The notes beneath the pieces are model-generated. The model did no database searches, was not told where the DNA came from, and saw only the letters and a list, made by a program, of their open reading frames with translations. DNA of 53,260 nucleotides, taken from contig JAMCQN010000180.1 in the NCBI GenBank assembly GCA_023382055.1, forward strand, positions 1 through 53,260, in the 5' to 3' direction. Of this stretch, positions 6,910 through 15,742 are shown one piece after another. Source of the DNA: Chloroflexota bacterium. Lineage in GTDB: Bacteria > Chloroflexota > Anaerolineae > J036 > Brachytrichaceae. A program made the translations under genes and the position numbers. The stretch's first letter is position 1. Each line of letters opens with the position of its first letter.

Positions 6910-7359
6910 AATCTGTTCATAGCAGTGGACTGCTGGCCGATCCTGTATGTAAACTCTTCGGTTGCCCACTCACGTTGGCAAGCGCCCGATGTTTGCGGCA
7001 TGGAATCACCAACAACGAACAGTCACTGGTTAAGATGCTGGGATTTTAGTAGTTGGCGCCTATCAAAAACAGGCGTCCAGTCAGCGCAAGGACGTTAAGA
7101 TAGATTTTGAAAGTGAAATTTATCACTTAGCGAGTGACATAAAAGGGGTACGGCGCGCACCAATTGCGTCGCTTCACATCGCTGGCCGTGTCAGGCATAC
7201 ACTTCACAACCGAACATAATGGTGCTGTTCGTGTATCCGGTAGCCTGAGACCCAGCAACGCAGAAGCAGCGATTTTTGCTCAACAAAGTGCCGCTACATT
7301 TGCGGGGCGTGCTGGATAGGGGCTGGGATGCTGATTGTATTTGCCCGGCGCCTGCACTA
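6910..7359. other. Intergenic region between the mevalonate operon and the iron exporter
   Basis: No gene is seen. This stretch is upstream of the HMG-CoA synthase operon and downstream of the VIT-family gene, both on the minus strand. It should therefore contain the operon promoter and the VIT-gene terminator. The only clear structure is the overlapping pair of dyads at 7111-7137. Confidence 0.6.
7111..7137. promoter_or_regulatory. Overlapping operator-like dyads upstream of the HMG-CoA synthase operon
   Basis: AAGTGA-AATTTA-TCACTT (7111-7128) is an 18-bp palindrome with an AT-rich centre. Its right arm also pairs with AGTGA at 7133-7137 (TCACT-TAGCG-AGTGA). Two overlapping dyads of this size are typical of a repressor-binding site. 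The binding protein is unknown. It lies about 200 bp upstream of the operon start. Confidence 0.45.
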
Positions 7360-8481
7360 TCAACCTGCCGCGTTCACACCGAGTAGGTGTCCGATGGTGT
7401 ACGTCACGGCCGCCGCCGCCAGACCAAACAGCACCATCCGCAACCCTGAAAACAAGACCGTGCGCCCTGTGAACAAGGTCGTCGCCGAACCAATTGTGAA
7501 CAGACCGAATACGGCGAAGATAATACTGACGATTACCGCCGTCGAGCCGGTCAGGAAGATGAATGGCGACACCGGAATAATCGCGCCTAACGCGAATAGC
7601 ACAAACGAGGTAATGGCTGCCTCCCAGGCCGACCCTCCCAACTCGCCAGGGTCGATGCCGAGTTCCTCGCGTGATAACGTATCCAGCGCGGTTTCCTTAT
7701 TGCTCATAATCTCCGTCGCCAGCACCCGCGCCTTACTATCTTCTATGCCGCGCGCCTGATAGATCAACGACAGTTCTTCGATCTCCTCCTGCGGCGAACT
7801 GGCGATCTCGGCCTGCTCGATGGCAATCTGCTTGGTGTATAGCTCGCGTGAACTCTGCACGGACAGCCACTCGCCCAGCGCCATAGATATGGCGCCAGCC
7901 AGTAATCCAGCCAGGCCGGTAATCAGAATCGAATGTGTGGGTAGACCCGCGCCGGCGACACCCATCACCAGACTCAACACGGACGTCAAGCCGTCATTGG
8001 CGCCCAGCACGGCCGCCCTGAGCGCATTGCCGCCCGTGCCGCGATGGCGGCCTTCGACCTGCGCCAGGAACCCGCCCTCCAGTCCGCCCCTGACCGTCTG
8101 GCTGATTGAGCGGAGCATGCGCCCGTGGGTCTGTTCATCCGCACCCATACGGCCGGCATTGGGCACACCCGCATATGAGTTCACGCCCTTGCTTTCCATG
8201 GCAGTGATGCTGGGCAGCACAAACGCGACGCCCGCGCGTTTCATCAGCCACTTCAACAAGCGCGTGCGAAAGCGTTCACGAAAGAGCGGCATCCGCACAC
8301 GCATCGACTCCAGACGGGTTTTCCATTCATCGGCATGATGTTGCTCGACAGTCGCCATGCGTCGATAGACTTCGGATAATTTGGGGTTTTGCTCATGTTG
8401 GGCCAGCGCGTTATACAAAACAACGGCATTCAATTCATCGTCCAGGAATCCCAGATAACGTCTGGCTTCTTTTGCTTCCAT
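7360..8481 (-). CDS. Ferritin-like/VIT1 fusion iron transporter (MbfA-like)
   Basis: Residues 1 to about 100 form a ferritin-like helical domain with spaced metal ligands (LDDELNAVVLYNALAQHE and VEQHHADEW). The C-terminal half is a VIT1/CCC1 membrane domain: LGANDGLTSVLSLVMGV is the diagnostic first segment, followed by paired helices and a cytosolic Glu-rich metal-binding region (EEIEELSLIYQARG). In Bradyrhizobium and Agrobacterium the same fusion, MbfA, exports iron and protects against iron and peroxide stress. Here it stands alone, facing the same way as its neighbours. Manganese transport is the main alternative. Confidence 0.85.
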   Translation of the reverse strand: MEAKEARRYLGFLDDELNAVVLYNALAQHEQNPKLSEVYRRMATVEQHHADEWKTRLESMRVRMPLFRERFRTRLLKWLMKRAGVAFVLPSITAMESKGVNSYAGVPNAGRMGADEQTHGRMLRSISQTVRGGLEGGFLAQVEGRHRGTGGNALRAAVLGANDGLTSVLSLVMGVAGAGLPTHSILITGLAGLLAGAISMALGEWLSVQSSRELYTKQIAIEQAEIASSPQEEIEELSLIYQARGIEDSKARVLATEIMSNKETALDTLSREELGIDPGELGGSAWEAAITSFVLFALGAIIPVSPFIFLTGSTAVIVSIIFAVFGLFTIGSATTLFTGRTVLFSGLRMVLFGLAAAAVTYTIGHLLGVNAAG

Positions 8482-8526
8482 GGTGTCACCTCACGTTTAT
8501 TATCTGCGAACCGTCGCCGGTCGTGG

Positions 8527-10566
8527 TTATTGGAGTTGCGCCTTCAGCGCCTGAAGATCCGTGACTGGCATCTGACAGGTGAAATTGCGACAGACATAGG
8601 CGGTTGGCTTGCCATCGATTGATGCGCGCCCGTCCAGTAGCGGCACTCCCGGTTGCTCTCCCGGTCGCAGCAAGGCAGCAACCCGGTTTGGGGTATAACT
8701 CCCCTGGGCGGTCTGGATCATAGCCTGCGTTGTCGGCAATGCCGGATCACCGACAATGGCAACCTCCGTGATTCCACGCAATGCCAACTCGAACGCTACA
8801 AGCCACTGGCCAAACGCGGTCGGATATTTGGACAATGAGTCCTGCAGCCCACTCAATGCCTGTTCAGCCGTATCGCTGTAATGCGATTCTCCAGTCAGCG
8901 CCGCCAGCTTGAGCAATGCCGTAGCGGCCATCGAATTGCCCGCGGGCACGGCATTATCCTGCAGGTCGTGCGGGCGCGTGATAAGCGCTTCATGGTCGTC
9001 GCTGGTGTCGTAGAATGTGCCGTCGCCTGCCGCGAAGTGCGCGATCATGCTGTCGGCGATTTCGCGCGCGGTTGTAAACCAGCGCAGTTCGAAGGTCGTC
9101 TGATAAAGCGCCAGCAATCCCTCGACCACGTTCGAGTAGTCTTCAAGATATCCGTTCAGTCTGGCGCCGCTGCCTGCCTTCCATGAGCGCAGGAGCCGCC
9201 CATCCGATGTGCGAAGCTGCTGAAGGACGAAATCGGCGTTGCGCCGCGCCAGCGACAGATAGTCGTTGCGGTGCAGGGCGCGCGCGGCCTCGGCAAACGC
9301 GGCCAGCATCAGACCATTCCAGGCGGTCAACACTTTTTCGTCGCGCCCGGGCCTGATGCGTTGCGATCTCGCGGCAAACAGTCTGCCTCGCGCATCGGCC
9401 AGCACCGCCTCAACCTCCTCCGTTTTTATTCTCCGCTGCACTGCAAACTCGTCGAGCGCGATTGGACTGTGCAGGATGTTGCGGCCCTCGAAGTTGCCAC
9501 GCCGGGTCACATCGTAGTAGGCGCAAAACAGTTCGGCTGAGTCGCCGATAACATCGCGAATTTCATCGGGCGTCCACACGAAAAACTTGCCCTCAACACC
9601 TTCCGAGTCCGCATCCTGTGTGCTGTAGAAGCCGCCATCTGGATGAGTCATCTCGCGCGCCACATAATCCAGCGTCTCCGTCGCCACGCGCCGATAAGAA
9701 TCATTGCCAGTCACCTGCCAGGCGTGCAGGTAAACGCGCGCGAGTTGGCTGTTGTCGTAAAGCATCTTCTCGAAGTGCGGCGCCAGCCAGTGACTGTCTG
9801 TGGAATAACGGTGGAAGCCGCCTCCCAGGTGATCGTAGACACCTCCAGCCGCCATGTGCGACAACGTGGACTCGACCATCTGCAACGCCTCCGCGTCGCC
9901 CGTGCTGGCATGATAAGACAACAGGAATTCCAACGTCATGGGCTGTGGGAACTTGGGCGCGTTTCCCCAACCGCCATTGACACGATCAAACCCGGCCGAG
10001 ATCGCCTTGACAGCAGCGGCAGGGACATCGGGATTGAGGGTTGATCCGGTAACACTCAATAGATGGCTTTCCTGCCGGTAATAGTCCCGCAGGCTGACCG
10101 TCGTGCGTTCGACATCGGCGCGGCGGTTCACCCAGGCTTCGGACAGGGAAATCAACACCTGCTTGAACGAAGGCAGCCCATGACGGGGTGTGTTGGGAAA
10201 ATACGTGCCCGCGTAAAACGGAACGCCTTCCGGCGTCAGAAACACACTCATCGGCCAGCCACCCTGACCCGTTATCGCAACGGTTGCCTGCATATAGATG
10301 GCATCCAGGTCCGGTCGCTCCTCCCGGTCAACTTTGATGCAGATAAAATGCCGGTTCATCAACGCAGCCGTCTCGGCATCTTCAAACGATTCATGCGCCA
10401 TGACGTGGCACCAGTGACAGGCCGCATAACCGATACTGAGGAAAATGGATTTATCCTCAGCACGCGCTTTGTGCAGCGCTTCATCTCCCCAGGGATACCA
10501 ATCCACGGGGTTATCAGCATGCTGTTGAAGATAAGGGCTTGTCTCTCCGGCTAATCGATTTGGCAT
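8527..10566 (-). CDS. yyaL: YyaL-family thioredoxin-domain protein (DUF255, SSP411-like)
   Basis: This protein of about 679 residues starts MPNRLAGETSPYLQQHADN, the family hallmark. It contains a thioredoxin-like domain with a CHWC active site (YAACHWCHVMAHESF, near residues 62-65), then a long alpha/alpha six-hairpin domain (HFEKMLYDNSQLARVYLHAW). The family (B. subtilis YyaL, human SPATA20) is widespread, but its reaction is not established; a role in thiol or sugar metabolism is proposed. The frame extends to 10659, but the conserved start at 10566 is preferred. Divergent from the purine operon. Confidence 0.85.
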   Translation of the reverse strand: MPNRLAGETSPYLQQHADNPVDWYPWGDEALHKARAEDKSIFLSIGYAACHWCHVMAHESFEDAETAALMNRHFICIKVDREERPDLDAIYMQATVAITGQGGWPMSVFLTPEGVPFYAGTYFPNTPRHGLPSFKQVLISLSEAWVNRRADVERTTVSLRDYYRQESHLLSVTGSTLNPDVPAAAVKAISAGFDRVNGGWGNAPKFPQPMTLEFLLSYHASTGDAEALQMVESTLSHMAAGGVYDHLGGGFHRYSTDSHWLAPHFEKMLYDNSQLARVYLHAWQVTGNDSYRRVATETLDYVAREMTHPDGGFYSTQDADSEGVEGKFFVWTPDEIRDVIGDSAELFCAYYDVTRRGNFEGRNILHSPIALDEFAVQRRIKTEEVEAVLADARGRLFAARSQRIRPGRDEKVLTAWNGLMLAAFAEAARALHRNDYLSLARRNADFVLQQLRTSDGRLLRSWKAGSGARLNGYLEDYSNVVEGLLALYQTTFELRWFTTAREIADSMIAHFAAGDGTFYDTSDDHEALITRPHDLQDNAVPAGNSMAATALLKLAALTGESHYSDTAEQALSGLQDSLSKYPTAFGQWLVAFELALRGITEVAIVGDPALPTTQAMIQTAQGSYTPNRVAALLRPGEQPGVPLLDGRASIDGKPTAYVCRNFTCQMPVTDLQALKAQLQ

Positions 10567-10662
10567 AATAGCCTCAGGCAATTGCATTAGTTTTGAGTTA
10601 TTATCAGTCAAGCCATTTCCCTCTAATGTCCGAATGTCTGCAGCATGGACTGTAACCAAAGG

Positions 10663-10680
10663 CGTCCTATAGAATGGACG
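10663..10680. promoter_or_regulatory. Dyad upstream of purL
   Basis: CGTCC-TATAGAAT-GGACG lies 48 bp upstream of the purL start, in the 161-bp gap between divergent yyaL and purL. The centre resembles a -10 hexamer (TATAGA), so a bound repressor would block it. No good -35 box was found at the standard distance. Purine control is a guess from position only. Confidence 0.35.
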
Positions 10681-10727
10681 TGTGATAGCCTGGCCCGCCG
10701 ATTTAGTATCGTGCAGGAGTTGATTTC

Positions 10728-13700
10728 TTGAGCATGACGGAACAAACCAGCGTTGCCCAGAGCAGCGTAATTTCTGGAACCATATATCGCATCGACGTTA
10801 TCAGACGGCGCACCGATACCACCCTATCACCTGACCGTATCGTCACGGCAGCTCACCAGATGGGAATCAACGGACTGCGCGGATGTGAAGAATCGCACTT
10901 GTATTTTCTACATGGGACTCTCGATGAGTGTCTTGTAAAGCGCCTGTGCTCCGAGCTCCTGGCTGACCCGGTAACGGATCTTTATGCCATCTCAATCGAC
11001 GGGCATGCTGTATTAGACCCGGCGCTGCAATCGCCGCAAAGCCACAGCATCGAGGTTACGCTGCATCCCGGGGTCACAGATCCTGCTGCAGAAGACCTGA
11101 TTCGAGCAGCGCAATTGCTGGGCATCGCCGGGTTGGACCGGGCAGCGACTGCACAGCGGTATGTATTGACCGGTGAACTATCGGCCAGCGACCTGGAACA
11201 GTTGGCAACGGGTGTTCTATCAAACCCGGTTGTGCAGCGTTACGCCATCGACCGAACCATCGAACCGCCGTTTTTCCCTTACCAGAAAGCCGACTCAACC
11301 GTGGAACGCATTCCACTGCGCGACGCGGGCGATACGGAATTGCTGCGCATCAGTTCTGTCAGAAGGCTGGCGCTGGATCTGAACGAGATGCGCGCCATCA
11401 GGAATTATTACGCGCTGGAAAAACGCGAGCCGACTGATGTCGAGTTGGAGATGCTGGCGCAAACATGGAGCGAGCACTGTGTCCACAAGACTTTCAAGGC
11501 GATCATCGACACTGACACAGGCCACAATGGCAAAGATGGGCCAACCGCCGCTCAGGACACGGTGACCAGCCCTGCGCAGATCGACGGCCTGCTGCGCACC
11601 TATATCCGCGCTGCCACCGAGCGCATCAATAAATCGTGGGTGCGATCGGCATTTGTCGACAACGCGGGTATCGTGGCCTTTGACGATGATTGGGACCTGG
11701 CCTTTAAGGTGGAGACGCACAATCACCCTTCCGCGCTGGAACCATTCGGCGGCGCAAACACCGGCGTGGGCGGGGTCATCCGCGACATCCTGGGCGTCAG
11801 CGCCAGGCCGATTGCCAACACCGACGTGCTGTGCTTTGGCCCGCAGGACATGCCGGCTGATGCGCTGCCTGCCGGTGTGTTGCATCCGCGCCGCATACAG
11901 GACGGCGTCGTGCGCGGTGTTGAAGATTACGGCAACAAGATGGGCATCCCCACCGTCAACGGAGCCATCTTGTACCATCCCGGTTATACCGCCAATCCGC
12001 TGGTGTTCTGCGGATGCCTGGGCATTCTTCCGCATAACTCACACCCTTCCGAACCCCACGCCGATGATCTCGTCATCGTAATCGGCGGGCGCACCGGGAG
12101 GGACGGCCTGCGCGGCGCTACGTTCTCGAGCATGGAGATGGACCAGCAAACGGGCGGGATCGCGGGAAGCGCCGTGCAGATCGGCCACCCGATCCATGAG
12201 AAACAAGCCATGGAAGCCGTGCTTCGCGCGCGTGATGAAAAGCTCTACAGCGCCCTCACCGACTGCGGCGCTGGCGGTCTGTCGTCCGCGGTTGGCGAAC
12301 TTGGCAGGAACCTCGGCGTTTCGGTCCGGCTGGATCGAGTGCCGTTGAAATATCCCGGATTGCGGCCGTGGGAAATCTGGCTGAGCGAAGCGCAGGAACG
12401 CATGGTGCTGGCTGTACCGCCTGACAAATGGCCGCGCCTGCAGGAGATCTGCGCCGGTCAAAGCATCGAAGCCATCTGCATCGGCACCTTTGAGGCATCC
12501 GGTCGGCTGCTTCTCACTTATGAGACACACCGCGTGGCAGACATCGCCATGGACTTCCTGCATGATGGCATACCGCGCCGCCATCTGCAGGCCAGCGTGA
12601 CAACCGGGCAAATCAGTGATACCCATGACCAAGCCTCCAAGGCTTCAGTCGATGTCAGTTGCCCTGCGACCGATGAAATCAAGACAACCCTGCTGGCGCT
12701 GCTGGCGCATCCCAACATTCGCAGCAAAGAAGCTGTTGTTCGCGTATACGATCATGAGGTACAGGGCGGAACCGCGATCAAGCCGCTGACCGGCGTAAAC
12801 AATCACGGTCCGAGTGATGCTGCCGTGCTTGTGCCGCAGAATTATCTAGCGGCGCAGCGAAACGGATATCTACACAATCCGCGGGATTCGCATGTCGCCC
12901 CTGTCCGCGCAGTCACCCTGAGCGCAGGCATTCGACCCGAGTACACGGAGCTGGATCCCTACGCGATGGCCTGGGCGGCAGTTGATGAGGCGATCCGCAA
13001 CGCCGTATGCGTCGGCGCCGATCCCGACCGGATCGCGCTGCTCGACAATTTCTGCTGGGGCAACCCGAACCTGCCTGATCGTCTGGGCAGTCTGGTGCGC
13101 TGCGCGCAAGGTTGCTATGATGCAGCCATCGCTTACAACGCGCCATTTGTTTCGGGTAAAGATAGCCTAAACAATGAATACACCGCCGCCGACGGGCGCA
13201 AGCATGCCATCCCTGGAACATTGTTGATATCAGCACTCGGCATCGTCCCCGATGTCGAGCGCGCGGTCAGTATGGATTTGAAGGGCGCCGGTAACTTGCT
13301 CTATATCGTTGGTGACACGCGTCCGGAGTTGGGTGGCAGCCACTACAGCCAGATTAGGCACGACGCGCAGTCAACAACTCTGGCGCCACAGCCAGTTCCC
13401 GGCGCATTAGTGCGGATGCAGGCGGTGCATCGAGCCATCATGGCAGGACTCGTCCAGGCGTGCCATGACTGTTCGGAGGGCGGTATCGGCGTAGCACTGG
13501 GTGAAATGTGCCTGGCCGGACAACTCGGTGCTGAGGTGCAGATCGAGAAGGCGCCTGTCGCCGAACCGACGTTGGCGGACCACGTCATTCTGTTCTCGGA
13601 ATCGCTATCGCGCTTTATTGTCGAGGTGCGTCCGGCTGATCAGACTGCCTTTGAGGCTATTCTGGGCGCACTTCCTTTCGGTCTGGTTGGCCATGTTTCA

Positions 13701-14687
13701 GAAGAGCCACACCTGCGCATCACCGGAAGAACCGAGACATCGCTATCTATCGACGATATGGATGCCGCCTGGTCCGGGAACGAGTTGCAGAACGTCAAGA
13801 CAACTGTGATCGATCAACCACTCGCGAAACAACCGATAGGGCGCAGTAAGACACAATGGGCGGATGGTATGCACACGCCTCGACAAGCCCAACGCCCGCG
13901 CATCCTGATCATGCACGCATCCGGCACCAATCGAGACCATGATGCGGCGTTAGCCTGCGAGATGGCCGGCGGTGAACCGGACATCGTCCATGTCAACCAA
14001 CTCGTTGCGGGTGAGCGAAGGCTGCTGGATTACGCCATGCTGGTGGTGCCCGGAGGATTTTCGTATGGCGATGACCTTGGAGCCGGCACGCTGTGGGCGC
14101 TGGACATGCGCCACCAACTGGGTGAGTCGGTAGCGCGCTTTATCGCAGATGGCCGGCCCGTGCTGGGTATCTGTAACGGCTTCCAGGCGTTGGTAAAAGC
14201 CGGATTACTGCCGGGAAGTATGAACAGCACCGGCGGCAGCGCTCGCGCGTCTGAAAGGATGGTTACATTAGCGCCCAACACCTCCGCGCAGTTTGAGTGT
14301 CGCTGGGTTTACCTGAAACCGGATGAGCATAGCAAGTGCATCTTCACTGCCGGCCTCGACGACCTGATTTACTGTCCGGTTGCGCATGGCGAGGGCCGTG
14401 TCGTTATCGCTGAACCGGCCGCTATAGAGGCACTGAAGGCACAGGGACTGGTCGCGTTGACCTATGTGGATTCCTGCGGAAGACCTGCATCATATCCGGG
14501 CAATCCCAATGGTTCGATGCGCAATATCGCCGGTCTGACAAATCAAGCCGGCAATGTGCTCGGGTTGATGCCGCATCCGGAGAACCACATTTTCCCGTGG
14601 CAGCATCCGCGCTACACGCGCGGCGCGAACGGCATGCGCGGATTGGGTTTGTTCGCGAAAGGCATTCAATATGCCAGAAGTGAGTAA
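10728..14687 (+). CDS. purL: Phosphoribosylformylglycinamidine synthase, PurS-PurS-PurL-PurQ fusion
   Basis: This 1319-residue enzyme makes FGAM from FGAR, ATP and glutamine. Two PurS-like repeats come first (about residues 17-90 and 103-175; LHPGVTDPAAEDLIRAAQL is the clearer). The PurL core follows, with TWSEHCVHKTFKA and VETHNHPSALEPFGGANTG. A class I glutaminase (PurQ) fills about 1055-1319, with nucleophile C1149 in LGICNGFQ and H1283/E1285 in PHPEN. The first gene of the purine operon. TTG at 10728 is preferred over ATG 10734 because AGGAG (10715-10719) sits 8 bp upstream of it. Many bacteria encode these three parts separately or lack the recognisable PurS repeats. Confidence 0.95.
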   Translation: MSMTEQTSVAQSSVISGTIYRIDVIRRRTDTTLSPDRIVTAAHQMGINGLRGCEESHLYFLHGTLDECLVKRLCSELLADPVTDLYAISIDGHAVLDPALQSPQSHSIEVTLHPGVTDPAAEDLIRAAQLLGIAGLDRAATAQRYVLTGELSASDLEQLATGVLSNPVVQRYAIDRTIEPPFFPYQKADSTVERIPLRDAGDTELLRISSVRRLALDLNEMRAIRNYYALEKREPTDVELEMLAQTWSEHCVHKTFKAIIDTDTGHNGKDGPTAAQDTVTSPAQIDGLLRTYIRAATERINKSWVRSAFVDNAGIVAFDDDWDLAFKVETHNHPSALEPFGGANTGVGGVIRDILGVSARPIANTDVLCFGPQDMPADALPAGVLHPRRIQDGVVRGVEDYGNKMGIPTVNGAILYHPGYTANPLVFCGCLGILPHNSHPSEPHADDLVIVIGGRTGRDGLRGATFSSMEMDQQTGGIAGSAVQIGHPIHEKQAMEAVLRARDEKLYSALTDCGAGGLSSAVGELGRNLGVSVRLDRVPLKYPGLRPWEIWLSEAQERMVLAVPPDKWPRLQEICAGQSIEAICIGTFEASGRLLLTYETHRVADIAMDFLHDGIPRRHLQASVTTGQISDTHDQASKASVDVSCPATDEIKTTLLALLAHPNIRSKEAVVRVYDHEVQGGTAIKPLTGVNNHGPSDAAVLVPQNYLAAQRNGYLHNPRDSHVAPVRAVTLSAGIRPEYTELDPYAMAWAAVDEAIRNAVCVGADPDRIALLDNFCWGNPNLPDRLGSLVRCAQGCYDAAIAYNAPFVSGKDSLNNEYTAADGRKHAIPGTLLISALGIVPDVERAVSMDLKGAGNLLYIVGDTRPELGGSHYSQIRHDAQSTTLAPQPVPGALVRMQAVHRAIMAGLVQACHDCSEGGIGVALGEMCLAGQLGAEVQIEKAPVAEPTLADHVILFSESLSRFIVEVRPADQTAFEAILGALPFGLVGHVSEEPHLRITGRTETSLSIDDMDAAWSGNELQNVKTTVIDQPLAKQPIGRSKTQWADGMHTPRQAQRPRILIMHASGTNRDHDAALACEMAGGEPDIVHVNQLVAGERRLLDYAMLVVPGGFSYGDDLGAGTLWALDMRHQLGESVARFIADGRPVLGICNGFQALVKAGLLPGSMNSTGGSARASERMVTLAPNTSAQFECRWVYLKPDEHSKCIFTAGLDDLIYCPVAHGEGRVVIAEPAAIEALKAQGLVALTYVDSCGRPASYPGNPNGSMRNIAGLTNQAGNVLGLMPHPENHIFPWQHPRYTRGANGMRGLGLFAKGIQYARSE

Positions 14688-14700
14688 AAACGATGTCAAC

Positions 14701-14733
14701 ATAAGACTGACTTCCAAAAACAGCCGGTCTTAT
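14701..14733 (+). promoter_or_regulatory. Intercistronic hairpin between purL and purC
   Basis: ATAAGAC (14701-14707) pairs with GTCTTAT (14727-14733), with additional CTG/CAG pairing inside. It lies in the 62-bp gap between purL and purC and is followed by the purC ribosome site AAGGA rather than a T run. It may set transcript stability or attenuation rather than end transcription. Confidence 0.4.
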
Positions 14734-14749
14734 CCAGTTAAGGAATACC

Positions 14750-15706
14750 ATGCTTACGTTAGCTGATCTCATAGACGCTATACCCCAGGCACTCGATTCT
14801 GTTCATTTGCACGGCTGGGGAGACAGGATAGCCGGCAAGGTGCGCGATATCTACCGACTCGATGGCCAGCGCGTGTTGATTACCACAGACCGCGTATCAG
14901 CATTTGATCGCGTCCTGGGTTTGATTCCATTCAAGGGGCAAGTGCTTAACCAACTCAGCGCGTGGTGGTTCGAACAAACCCGCGACATCGTCGCTAACCA
15001 CGTCATTGCAGTGCCTGATCCGAATGTCACCATCGGTCATGAGGCGGTATCGTTACCGGTCGAAGTGGTGGTACGCGGCTATATCACCGGCGTAACGACG
15101 ACTTCACTCTGGTATCTGTACTCACACGGCGACCGGAAGCCATACGGAATATCGCTGCCGGACGGCTTGCGCAAGAATGATCCCCTGCCAGAACCAATCA
15201 TCACGCCTACCACAAAAGCAGCCGAAGGCCATCACGATGAGAGAATCACCCGCACAGACATCATCGAGCGTGGTATAGTGCCTCTTTCACTGTGGGAGCA
15301 GATTGAGAATGCAGCATTAGGTCTGTTCGCACGCGGGCAGCAAGTGGCAAAGCAGGCGGGATTGATCCTGGTAGACACGAAATACGAGTTTGGCCTTGTC
15401 AATAACGAACTTGTCCTGATCGATGAGATTCATACACCGGATTCGAGCCGGTATTGGACAGCGGACTCCTACGGCCCCAACCGCGAACCGTCAAACTACG
15501 ACAAGGAATATCTGCGCGAGTGGTACGCTGCGCAAGGATATCGTGGGGATGGCAATCCTCCAGCGATGACACACGACTTCATCGCGAGAGTGGCATCCCG
15601 TTATATCGGCGCTTATGAACGCCTGACCGGTACTGAATTCGCGCCTGCGGAGCAACCCGCTGCGGTGCGCATCGAGAAGAATCTTGCCAAGTATAAAAAG
15701 CTTTAG
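14750..15706 (+). CDS. purC: SAICAR synthase
   Basis: This 318-residue protein joins aspartate to CAIR with ATP, the eighth step of purine synthesis. Family motifs include GKVRDIYRLDGQRVLITTDR near the N-terminus, VEVVVRGYITG, and LVDTKYEFGLVNNELVLIDE. The length matches the longer PurC class (eukaryotic or proteobacterial-like, about 300 residues) rather than the short Bacillus form. AAGGA ends 5 bp before the ATG. Second gene of the operon. It needs CAIR from PurE/K, which are not in this window. Confidence 0.95.
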   Translation: MLTLADLIDAIPQALDSVHLHGWGDRIAGKVRDIYRLDGQRVLITTDRVSAFDRVLGLIPFKGQVLNQLSAWWFEQTRDIVANHVIAVPDPNVTIGHEAVSLPVEVVVRGYITGVTTTSLWYLYSHGDRKPYGISLPDGLRKNDPLPEPIITPTTKAAEGHHDERITRTDIIERGIVPLSLWEQIENAALGLFARGQQVAKQAGLILVDTKYEFGLVNNELVLIDEIHTPDSSRYWTADSYGPNREPSNYDKEYLREWYAAQGYRGDGNPPAMTHDFIARVASRYIGAYERLTGTEFAPAEQPAAVRIEKNLAKYKKL

Positions 15707-15742
15707 AGCGATAACGACCTGCCCGGCCGAGGGGGTGGCGCG

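Noticed and set aside
11295..12035. Long open frame on the minus strand inside purL (246 codons)
   Set aside because: It lies entirely within the coding frame of a well-supported purL, has no recognisable motif and comes from codon bias in GC-rich DNA. Several similar antisense frames in gyrA, dnaB and metH were left out for the same reason.
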